From Brucella anthropi ATCC 49188 (GTDB taxonomy: Bacteria; Pseudomonadota; Alphaproteobacteria; Rhizobiales; Rhizobiaceae), in NCBI RefSeq assembly GCF_000017405.1, contig NC_009668.1, forward strand, positions 1,514,001-1,578,000: 64,000 nucleotides of DNA. Reading direction: 5' to 3'. Positions 42,638-49,868 of this stretch are shown here, piece after piece. A program made the position numbers and the translations under genes. Each line of letters begins with the position of its first letter. Positions within the stretch are counted from its first letter, which is position 1. The notes beneath the pieces are model-generated. The model made no database searches, was not told the origin of the DNA, and was given only the letters and a program-made list of their open reading frames with translations.

Positions 42638-43120
42638 TTACCTTGCTTCGATAGCCTGCAGACCGGCAAGTGCGCATTCCGCATCGGTTGCACCCGATGG
42701 TGCGCCGCCAACGCCAATTCCGCCAACCAATGCATCCCCGATCTTGATCGGCAACCCACCCGCCTGAATAACGAAGCGAGAATCCATGTCCCGCATGCCA
42801 TTATTGGCTGGTTTCGACGCGATAAACTCTGCGACTTCACCGGAATCACGGCCCAGAGCAGCCGACGTGAACGCTTTTCCTTCCGCGCTGCTGCCGGTAT
42901 GCGGACCAGAAAGATCGGCCTTGAGCAGAACCTTGGTCGATCCGTCTCGCGCCACAACTGCAACGCTCACATTATTGCCCTTGGCGACACAGGCATCCAG
43001 TGCAGCCTGTGCAGCTTTGGTTGCCAGATCAAGCGGCAGATAGGGCGTGGTGGGAAGAGTCTGAGCGAAAGCGGTAGCCGGGGCCATCGACAAAACGATA
43101 ATTGCAAGTTTACGGATCAT
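42638..43120 (-). CDS. Secreted GlcG/HbpS-family heme-binding-type protein
   Basis: A 160-residue protein with a signal peptide (IVLSMAPATAFAQ) and the GlcG/HbpS (DUF336) domain: DLATKAAQAALDACVAKGNN, SVAVVARDGSTKVLLKADLS, SSAEGKAFTSAALGRDSGE and ALVGGIGVGGAPSGATDAEC. HbpS of Streptomyces is an extracellular heme-binding protein that modulates the SenS/SenR two-component system. Here it lies 85 bp after a response regulator and sensor kinase in the same direction. Its ribosome-binding site is inside a hairpin. Confidence 0.85.
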   Translation of the reverse strand: MIRKLAIIVLSMAPATAFAQTLPTTPYLPLDLATKAAQAALDACVAKGNNVSVAVVARDGSTKVLLKADLSGPHTGSSAEGKAFTSAALGRDSGEVAEFIASKPANNGMRDMDSRFVIQAGGLPIKIGDALVGGIGVGGAPSGATDAECALAGLQAIEAR

Positions 43121-43124
43121 GGTC

Positions 43125-43147
43125 GTTCCTCAGTTGTGATGAGGAAC
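43125..43147 (-). promoter_or_regulatory. Hairpin masking the ribosome-binding site of the HbpS-like gene
   Basis: GTTCCTCA and TGAGGAAC form an 8-bp perfect stem with a 7-nt loop. On the minus strand the second arm is the GAGGAAC Shine-Dalgarno 5 nt before the ATG at 43120, so folding would block translation. Upstream palindromes CGTAA-CAT-TTACG (43178-43190) and GGAAC-N5-GTTCC (43143-43157) could be sites for the response regulator. Confidence 0.55.
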
Positions 43148-43205
43148 ATTTAGTTCCCGTCAGCAAGCAGTGAAATCCGTAACATTTACGAACTTATCGG
43201 TAGTT

Positions 43206-43814
43206 CTACGGATGTGACTGTCCTTCAAGCCACAAGCGTGTCATTTCCGCTTGCGATGTCGTGCCCAGTTTTGCTCCTATGGCCGCACGGTGGCTATCTA
43301 TCGTGCGTGGCGACAATTCAAGACCATCGGCAATTTGCCGGGTAGTGAAGCCCTGTGCAATACGATCAAGCACCTCACGCTCACGCGCCGTCAGCGCGTC
43401 CAGCAATGCCAGCGTTTCGGCTCTCAGAGCCTCGCTCCCCAGCTTGCGTTCAAGCAGTTGCTGAGCCTTCTGGATTGCATCGATCAAATCCTGCTCATCG
43501 ACCGGCTTGGAAAGATAATCCACCGCGCCATTTCTAAAGGCGCGACGACAGGCTTCGATATCGCCGTGGCCCGAGATGATGATCACCGGCCAGTCAACTT
43601 CCTGCCCGGCCAGAAGCTCCTGAAGCTTCAGGCCCGTCATGACAGGCATGCGAATATCGAAAATCATGCATCCGGGTTTCAGTCGCGGCAGCTGCGCCAG
43701 AAAAGCGGAAGGATCAGCAAACCCCCTGACCTCGATGTCTATGGTCGACAGAAGAAGGCTGAGCGACTTTCGTACCGCTTCATCATCATCGACAAGATAG
43801 ACCGGCTGAACCAT
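43206..43814 (-). CDS. FixJ-type response regulator
   Basis: A 202-residue regulator. The receiver domain (1-120) has the acidic pocket VDDDEA, phospho-Asp in IFDIRMPVMTG and the conserved Lys in YLSKPVDEQD. The C-terminal LuxR/FixJ helix-turn-helix is LTAREREVLDRIAQGFTTRQ followed by IADGLELSPRTIDSHRAAIG. The start at 43814 lies 5 bp after the kinase stop with GGAAG upstream; ATG 43835 would overlap the kinase. It should be phosphorylated by the adjacent kinase and may control the HbpS-like gene downstream. Confidence 0.88.
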   Translation of the reverse strand: MVQPVYLVDDDEAVRKSLSLLLSTIDIEVRGFADPSAFLAQLPRLKPGCMIFDIRMPVMTGLKLQELLAGQEVDWPVIIISGHGDIEACRRAFRNGAVDYLSKPVDEQDLIDAIQKAQQLLERKLGSEALRAETLALLDALTAREREVLDRIAQGFTTRQIADGLELSPRTIDSHRAAIGAKLGTTSQAEMTRLWLEGQSHP

Positions 43815-43818
43815 CGTC

Positions 43819-45357
43819 TTAACTTCCTGTGCCATCGGCGATTGGGAGCACAACGCGAAACAACGCACCTTGCTCCTGAGGAATATAGGAAATTTCACCA
43901 CCAAAGCGTTCAACCAGCCGCTGGCTGAGTGCCAGGCCGAGACCGGTTCCTTCAGGGCGATTTGTCGTAAAAGGGGTAAAAAGACGCGGCAACAACTCTG
44001 GCGCAACACCGGGGCCGTTATCGGCAATTTCCAAAATAGCGAGCGATCCATCAGCTTTCAGGGATGCGTTGACCCGTCGATCACCATCACTATCATGAAA
44101 GGATTCAATTGCATTGCGGAGAAGATTGAACATCACCTGTTCCATTTCCACCGGGTCAAACGCAGCCAACAAAGGTGTCTCGGGTATCGAGAGTTCAACT
44201 TTGACGCCTTGTCGTACAGCCTCCGAGGCGAGCAGTGTCTGCACGTTCTGCAGTGAAAGGCGCAGATCAGCATGTTTCGTCTGCCGGCGCTGCGGACGAG
44301 ACCAATTGCGTAGCCGATCCAGAATGGCGGATGCCCGACGCGCCTGATCCACCATATCGTCCAGCGCTCCGGCCAGTGCCGTCATATTGTTGCGGCTCAA
44401 CAAGCGGCGCCCCGCCTGAGCCCCCGCCAGAAGGGCCGTCAGGGGCTGCGTCAACTCATGTGCCATGCCGCTTGCCATTTCGCCCATCGTGTTGACGCGT
44501 GAGGCGTGTGCCAATCGGGCTTCGAGGCTACTCAGTTCTGCACGACGTTCCGCATGGCGCGTGCGTTGTGTCTGGCGAACGATGACCAATCCACCAAAGA
44601 ACAGCAGGTTCGTAAGAACGAGGATCGGAATAAGCTGGTCAAACGGCAAAAGATCAGTCCAGCCCATGGCAAGGGCTGTCTGGAAGAGAAGCGGTTGCGT
44701 TGCACTGCCCAGTTTCTTGGAAAAATGCGCTTCACCAAATGTGCCCGCGCTACTGAATAAAACCTTCCCATCTGGCATGAGGATACGCAGCGCAACGCCA
44801 TCCCGGCTCCAGAATGCATCGTCAGAACTGATAAGACTGCCCGCATTGATCGAGAGTGTCAGGCCGTCGTGCGGGTTGTCCGTATTCGGGCTGCGTTTTA
44901 CGATCATGTAATGCCCGGGTCGCGCAGCAGGTGCCAGAAGCTCGGGGACGCCTCGCGATGAACGGGCAGCCACACGTATGGCATCAGCCAGTTCCGGTTC
45001 CAGCTTTCTTGTGCCGGTCACGGGCTCAGCCGGGTTCATCGGCACCAGTTGAATTTCATCGATGCGCGGATAGAAACGAGTGATCGTTGCCGCCACTTCG
45101 AGGAAAACGTCATCCTGCGAAACATCAGCCGTTCGCGCTTTGGATTGAGCGATCGTTGAAAGCGCCGTCAGATGGGCATCGTGTTGGTCGGCCCGTTGGG
45201 AAGCCTCACGATGTAACGTAAAGCTGGCAGCTTGAAGTTCGGACAACAGCGCCGCTCGTTGATAAACAGCAAGGCTGCCTATCGCCAGAAGGTTGAACAG
45301 CAGACACAAGAGAAATGGAAGCAAGGCAGATCGGATGCTTCCATTGTAGAGGTTCAT
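43819..45357 (-). CDS. Membrane sensor histidine kinase
   Basis: A 512-residue kinase. Two membrane helices (LLPFLLCLLFNLLAIGSLAV near the start; PILVLTNLLFFGGLVIV near 245) enclose a ~200-residue periplasmic sensor domain. The HisKA phospho-His is in GMAHELTQPLTALLAGA. The ATPase domain has the N box MFNLLRNAIES, G1 DNGPGVAPE and G2 GTGLGLALSQR. It resembles DctB-type kinases in layout, though its partner is FixJ-like. The start at 45357 (MNLYNGSIR) is preferred; 45366 is possible. It begins 40 bp after the truncated isoaspartyl peptidase gene. Confidence 0.88.
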   Translation of the reverse strand: MNLYNGSIRSALLPFLLCLLFNLLAIGSLAVYQRAALLSELQAASFTLHREASQRADQHDAHLTALSTIAQSKARTADVSQDDVFLEVAATITRFYPRIDEIQLVPMNPAEPVTGTRKLEPELADAIRVAARSSRGVPELLAPAARPGHYMIVKRSPNTDNPHDGLTLSINAGSLISSDDAFWSRDGVALRILMPDGKVLFSSAGTFGEAHFSKKLGSATQPLLFQTALAMGWTDLLPFDQLIPILVLTNLLFFGGLVIVRQTQRTRHAERRAELSSLEARLAHASRVNTMGEMASGMAHELTQPLTALLAGAQAGRRLLSRNNMTALAGALDDMVDQARRASAILDRLRNWSRPQRRQTKHADLRLSLQNVQTLLASEAVRQGVKVELSIPETPLLAAFDPVEMEQVMFNLLRNAIESFHDSDGDRRVNASLKADGSLAILEIADNGPGVAPELLPRLFTPFTTNRPEGTGLGLALSQRLVERFGGEISYIPQEQGALFRVVLPIADGTGS

Positions 45358-45406
45358 AAATTGCATCCCGGTATCAGGCTGTGTTCTGGTCTTTATGGCA
45401 TCTCTG

Positions 45407-46051
45407 CTATCTATATATACCCGTATTTATCTCCCCGTCCAAACCGCACCATGCACGATACATGCCTGGGCTGTTGAACGGCAGGCTGACATTGCCTTTG
45501 CGATCCACCGCAACAAGACCGCCAGAGCCACCGATTTCACCCAGCTCGCGGACAACCGCGCCAGCCGCCTCATTGAGCGATTGCCCTGCCCAGCGCATCC
45601 GTGCATCCACTTCGTGACCCACCGCCCAGCGAATGAAATATTCTCCGTGACCTGTGGCGGAAAGCGCTACCGTCTCGTCATCCGCCCAGGTTCCAGCACC
45701 GATGACCGGGCTGTCACCAACGCGTCCCGGTGTCTTGGCGGTCATGCCGCCCGTGGATGTAGCTGCCGCCAGATGACCGAAACGATCCAGTGCAACTGCT
45801 CCGACAGTGCCGTGTTTGCGGGCAGGATCGCCATCGTCGGCGGCACCACTGCGACGACGTGCCATTTCGTCGTGCAAGGCCTTGCGACGCTGTTCCGTCG
45901 AGAACCATTCCGGCGCCATCATTTCCAGACCGGCAGCTTCGCAAAATCGCTTTGCCCCTTCGCCTGCGAAAAATACGTGTTCGGTCTGCTCCATGACTGC
46001 ACGTGCCGCCAGAACAGGATTGCGCGGCCCGCAAATTCCGGAGATGGCACC
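45407..46051 (-). pseudogene. Truncated isoaspartyl peptidase / L-asparaginase (N-terminus lost)
   Basis: Homology to Ntn-hydrolase IaaA begins at about 46051 (SGICGPRNPVLAARAVMEQ) and runs to the normal C-terminus, with the nucleophile Thr in KHGTVGAVALDRFG and the TSTGGMTAKTPGRVGDSP segment intact. The first ~85 residues of the family are missing. The open frame continues upstream only as antisense to the truncated permease. The active-site subunit could still be encoded, but without the N-terminal strand region it is unlikely to fold or self-process normally. Confidence 0.75.
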
Positions 46052-46072
46052 GCATGCGCGGCGGCGGAACGG

Positions 46073-46414
46073 CAAAAGGATTACGTGCAGGCAGCCCTTT
46101 CCGTGCCGATGAGTGGCTGGCACGTCGTAACACGGCATATCCTGCCCAACTCCCTGCCACCGCTCATCGTCGTGGCAACTGTGCAAGTTGCTTCAGCCAT
46201 TTCGCTGGAAGCCACGCTTTCGTTTCTTGGTGTCGGCCTGCCGCCAACAGAGCCCTCCCTTGGAATGTTGATTGCCAATGGCTTCCAGTATCTTCTGTCG
46301 GGCCGCTACTGGATTTCCATCTATCCGGGCGTTGCGCTGATCGTTCTGATCATGGCCATCAATCTCATGGGCGATCAGATCAGAGACATACTCAATCCGA
46401 GGCTGCGCAAATGA
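46073..46414 (+). pseudogene. Truncated dipeptide-type ABC permease (C-terminal third)
   Basis: DppC/GsiD-type permease sequence starts abruptly at about 46076 (KDYVQAALSVPMSGWHVVTR) and continues through HILPNSLPPLIVVATVQVA, FLGVGLPPTEPSLGMLIANG and a normal end NPRLRK. The first ~180 residues, including the N-terminal helices, are absent, and no start codon or ribosome site fits. It is adjacent to and opposite in direction from the truncated isoaspartyl peptidase, so one deletion removed both N-termini and the binding-protein and first-permease genes expected between them. Confidence 0.78.
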
Positions 46415-48096
46415 CAGCTCTGCTACAAGTCGACAATCTCTCCACTTATTTTGAAACTGACCGCCGTACGGTGAAATCCGTCGAGGGCATCTCATTTGAA
46501 ATCGCGAAAGGCGAAATACTTGGCCTTGTCGGAGAATCCGGTTCAGGAAAATCGATCACCGGTTTCTCTCTGATTGGCCTGATCGATAAGCCCGGCAGAA
46601 TTCAACCCGGAAGTTCAATTCGATTTGAAGGCCGGGAGCTGGTCGGATTGCCGGAAAACCAATTGCGCAGCATTCGTGGTCGGGAAGTCTCTATGGTCTT
46701 TCAGGACCCCATGATGACCCTAAACCCGGTCCTCAAGGTCATCGACCAGATCGCAATGGCTATCCGCGCTCACGAAAAGGCTTCGGATGCCGAAGTTCGC
46801 CGCAGAGCGATCGAAGCTTTGGCGCGGGTGCGCATTGTCGAGCCGGAAAAGAAGGTCGACCAGTATCCACATCAGTTTTCAGGTGGCATGCGCCAACGCG
46901 TGGCGATTGCTATTGCGCTGCTTCACAAGCCCAAACTGGTAATCGCGGACGAACCCACAACGGCGCTCGATGTGTCGGTTCAAGCGGAAATCCTCAAAGA
47001 AGTGAAAGCGCTCGTCTCTGAACTGGGTATTTCGATGATCTGGATCAGCCATGATCTCGCGACCGTTGCTTCAATCTCACAGAGAATAGCCGTCATGCGG
47101 CTTGGCAAGATTGTCGAGATGGGGAGCGTTGCCGAAGTACTCGGTTCTCCCAAGCACTCCTACACTCAAGGCCTGCTTGATGCCCTGCCGTCACGAAAAC
47201 AGCCAGGGGAGCTTCTAACCTCAAGCGCCACCGAGAACGCTGGCGAATGTTCAATTATAGAGACGCAGAAGAACAAATCTCTCGCCCCAAGCCCGAACTT
47301 CGTCAGCGCCGATGACGTTACGATGGTCTTCCAAAAGCCGGTAGGCTCGCTTGGCCGTTTTGCCCAACGGCTCGGCCTCGCCAAACCAGCTCATGCCGTC
47401 CATGCCGTTCAGTCCGCAACTCTTACGACTGCACGCGGCGAAGTGCTGGGGCTGGTCGGCGAATCCGGCTCGGGGAAATCAACGCTTGGCCGCATCATCT
47501 GCGGCATCTCCACGCCAACTTCGGGTAATGTTCTGGTTGACGCTCGCAAGGTCCGGGAAAAAGACCGCAAGATCGGCACGTCCGTTCAAATGATCTTTCA
47601 GGACCCCTTTGCATCGCTTGATCCACGCCGCACAATATTTCAGTCCGTCGCGGAAGGGCCGATCGCACACGGGCTTTGCACCAAGAAAGACGCGCGCGAA
47701 TATGTCAATCGCTGGCTGAAATCAGTGGCATTCGATCCGGCGCTGGCAGACCGTTATCCTCACCAGTTCTCCGGCGGACAGCGACAGCGCATTGCTATTG
47801 CGCGAGCACTGGCAATGCAACCGGAGCTCATCGTTTGCGACGAGCCAGTGGCTTCGCTCGACGTCTCCATTCAGGCACAGGTTATCAATCTCCTGTTGCA
47901 ACTGAGGAAAAGCCTTGATCTGACATTGCTTTTTATCAGCCATGACCTGTCTGTCGTTCGCCATCTGTGCGACCGCGTTGTTGTCATGCATCACGGCAAG
48001 ATTGTCGAAGAAGGTACCGTTTCTCAAATATTCACTCAGCCAAAACAGCCATATACGCGCATGCTGCTTGACGCGGTGCCCAAGCTGGCCTGGTGA
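46411..48096 (+). CDS. gsiA: Double ABC ATPase of peptide/glutathione importer (GsiA-like)
   Basis: A 561-residue protein with two complete ATPase domains. Domain 1: GESGSGKSITG, HQFSGGMRQRVAIAIALL, VIADEPTTALDVS and SHDLATV. Domain 2: GESGSGKSTLG, HQFSGGQRQRIAIARALAM, VCDEPVASLDVS and SHDLSVV. It overlaps the truncated permease stop by four bases (ATGA), so it was the last gene of a peptide-importer operon. Since the permeases are damaged or gone here, it can work only with permeases from elsewhere, or is now an orphan. Confidence 0.9.
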   Translation: MTALLQVDNLSTYFETDRRTVKSVEGISFEIAKGEILGLVGESGSGKSITGFSLIGLIDKPGRIQPGSSIRFEGRELVGLPENQLRSIRGREVSMVFQDPMMTLNPVLKVIDQIAMAIRAHEKASDAEVRRRAIEALARVRIVEPEKKVDQYPHQFSGGMRQRVAIAIALLHKPKLVIADEPTTALDVSVQAEILKEVKALVSELGISMIWISHDLATVASISQRIAVMRLGKIVEMGSVAEVLGSPKHSYTQGLLDALPSRKQPGELLTSSATENAGECSIIETQKNKSLAPSPNFVSADDVTMVFQKPVGSLGRFAQRLGLAKPAHAVHAVQSATLTTARGEVLGLVGESGSGKSTLGRIICGISTPTSGNVLVDARKVREKDRKIGTSVQMIFQDPFASLDPRRTIFQSVAEGPIAHGLCTKKDAREYVNRWLKSVAFDPALADRYPHQFSGGQRQRIAIARALAMQPELIVCDEPVASLDVSIQAQVINLLLQLRKSLDLTLLFISHDLSVVRHLCDRVVVMHHGKIVEEGTVSQIFTQPKQPYTRMLLDAVPKLAW

Positions 48097-48125
48097 AAGG
48101 GCCTATCGAACAGGGTCAAAAGGCT

Positions 48126-48329
48126 TCACTCACCCCGTCTCAGAGTATAGGGCAGAATAAACAGATACAGCCCGGTTGCGAGTAATATAAACAGCGGTAG
48201 AAGCGGAGAATAGACGATCCACACCGGAGGCTGCCCGAACGCCATAGTGACGAAATTCGCAATCACGGTAAGCGTGAATATGATCGACAACCAGCGGTGA
48301 ATTTGGCGTATGGATTTATTCAAGACCAT
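48126..48329 (-). CDS. Small two-helix membrane protein
   Basis: A 67-residue protein with two hydrophobic segments (RWLSIIFTLTVIANFVTMAF and VYSPLLPLFILLATGLYLFI) separated by a short GQPPVW turn. It follows the ArsR-SRPBCC pair on the same strand, a commonly seen set. Function is unknown. The ATG at 48329 has a plausible GGAGAAG site. Confidence 0.7.
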   Translation of the reverse strand: MVLNKSIRQIHRWLSIIFTLTVIANFVTMAFGQPPVWIVYSPLLPLFILLATGLYLFILPYTLRRGE

Positions 48330-48424
48330 ATGTGCTTCTCCTTATGGAGTTCGCCAACCACATTGGCTGAACTCCAGCTCCTTCCGGCTCATTATGCTTT
48401 GCGGCACTCTCTCCAGGAGCGGGT

Positions 48425-48856
48425 TCAGTCCAAATCAGCGGCGACGGCATCGAGCTTTTCAAGGAAATTTCGCCATCCATGATGTGCACCGTGAAAGGCC
48501 TGTTTCTGACCTGGCATAAAGCCCGACTGTTCCATCCGCAAATGTGTCCCGGTGGCGGTAGGTATCAAAGTCAAGGTCACGATACTTCTGAGATTGTATG
48601 CTTCGTCCTCATGGGTGTGGTTCCAGGTGTAGGATAGCCGCCTGTTCGGCTCGACCACCAGAACCTCACAATCCAGCACCCCGCCCCACTCACCTTTGAG
48701 CTTGAAACAATGGCCTACGGTCGGAGCGAAATCATTATTCATCAGCCATTCCGCGATGAGGTGAGGCTCCGTCAATGCGCGCCAGAGCTTTTCAGGCCGA
48801 TGAGGCATTTCACGCTCAACAATTACCGTTCGCACATCATCAGATATCTCGGTCAT
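48425..48856 (-). CDS. SRPBCC/AHSA1-domain protein
   Basis: A 143-residue START-like fold protein with TVIVEREMPHRPEKLWRALT, LIAEWLMNNDF, RRLSYTWNHTHE, SIVTLTLIPTATGTHLRMEQ and a C-terminal HHGWRNFLEKLDA. Such proteins form a hydrophobic pocket and often pair with an ArsR regulator, which here overlaps it by four bases. The ligand and reaction are unknown. Confidence 0.85.
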   Translation of the reverse strand: MTEISDDVRTVIVEREMPHRPEKLWRALTEPHLIAEWLMNNDFAPTVGHCFKLKGEWGGVLDCEVLVVEPNRRLSYTWNHTHEDEAYNLRSIVTLTLIPTATGTHLRMEQSGFMPGQKQAFHGAHHGWRNFLEKLDAVAADLD

Positions 48857-49173
48857 TGATCCATCCTCTTCAACAGGTCTTCAAGGGCATCGAACTTCTG
48901 CTCCCAGAAACCGTTCAACTCTTTCGCCCAATCGATCAGTGGAATTAGTGCCGTGTATTCGGCCCTGTAGTGGCTTTGGCGCCCCTCGTGACGATCACTG
49001 ACGAGGCCTGCCCTCTTGAGAGCGGCAAGATGCTTTGAGACGACCGGCTGGGACACACTCGTTCCTGCGGTCAAAACCGTAACCGTCTTCTCGCCCTCTC
49101 GGCAAAGTCGTTCAAATATCGACCGTCGGGTCGGATCGGATAAAGCTTTGAAAACTTCGTCTCGCATAGTCAT
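48853..49173 (-). CDS. ArsR-family transcriptional regulator
   Basis: A 106-residue winged-helix repressor: VFKALSDPTRRSIFERLC, GTSVSQPVVSKHLAALKRAG and a helical tail (LIDWAKELNGFWEQKFDAL). It lacks the CxC metal motif of ArsR/SmtB metal sensors, so it belongs to the non-metal subgroup normally paired with SRPBCC proteins. It heads the small operon and probably represses it. Confidence 0.87.
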   Translation of the reverse strand: MTMRDEVFKALSDPTRRSIFERLCREGEKTVTVLTAGTSVSQPVVSKHLAALKRAGLVSDRHEGRQSHYRAEYTALIPLIDWAKELNGFWEQKFDALEDLLKRMDQ

Positions 49174-49343
49174 CGCTCAATTCATACCCAATTGGCTATG
49201 CGTTGATACATAGCCGAATGGCTATACATCAGTCAAGTGCCTTTCGACGAACTGTCCGTAACGACGTGACACACTGACTGACCTGAGAGCCGTCCGATGC
49301 AAATAAAATAAGGATGGACAGGCGGAACATGCCGCCTCCGTTA
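49174..49343. other. Short gap next to autotransporter remnant
   Basis: 170 bp separate the arsR start from the remnant to its right; together with the remnant and 49629-49868 they form a ~700-bp stretch without an intact gene. The first part should contain the arsR promoter. The last part carries the RirA-type boxes. Confidence 0.4.
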
Positions 49344-49628
49344 TCAGAACTGCTTCTTGAAATTGACCAGGAAACCGTGTTCGCGGTCCCCGTCTGCAGC
49401 TATCAGACCACGATATTCAAGCAGTGCTGCTTGTCCCTTTGTCGCCAATATCGCTATCATCACGACCACAGCCGAAGCTGCCCCGACAGTCAGTTCTCTG
49501 GCAAGATGATAACCCATGCTAGCGCTGACGCCGGTGGTCGTGAACCTGACGTGCTTGCCATCATCATGCTCACCCACATTGATCGCACCACACCGGTCCG
49601 CAGAGTAAGACGATTGCACCGGAACCAA
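49344..49628 (-). pseudogene. Possible autotransporter beta-domain remnant
   Basis: The minus strand has a 94-codon frame whose end (ALLEYRGLIAADGDREHGF, then LVNFKKQF) looks like the last strands of an autotransporter barrel, where Y-G-Q and N-F-x-x-F patterns end with Phe. The preceding RFTTTGVSA/RELTVGAASAV parts look frameshifted relative to the family order. No passenger domain or start remains. The call is tentative. Confidence 0.35.
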
Positions 49629-49781
49629 TCACTTTGCCAGAATTCATCGTGGCCTTCACCAAAGCCTCAAATGAGCGGTTGAGCATCATGCGCTCATACA
49701 CCTGTTCCGGTCTTTCGCCACTCGGCTTCCCGCCGCTTCAAAAGTGGGAGTGTTGCAGGATGACTACAAACCGACAAACAT

Positions 49782-49836
49782 GACTCTTTTAATCATGTAA
49801 TTTCTTGCCAGCACCAATACATGAATATATCACTCA
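49782..49836. promoter_or_regulatory. Two RirA-type iron-responsive boxes
   Basis: TGA-N9-TCA occurs at 49782-49796 and again at 49822-49836. The second lies about 32 bp before the preferred receptor start. Two such sites within 55 bp, upstream of a siderophore receptor and matching the one at 3097-3111, support iron repression. They also argue against translation starting at 49821, inside the second box. Confidence 0.65.
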
Positions 49837-49868
49837 TGATTGTCAAAATCATGTTGGGAATATTCTAT

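Noticed and set aside
45395..46414. Continuous plus-strand frame of 339 codons across the deletion junction
   Set aside because: Only the part after ~46073 resembles a protein (permease end). The part before it is antisense to the isoaspartyl peptidase remnant.
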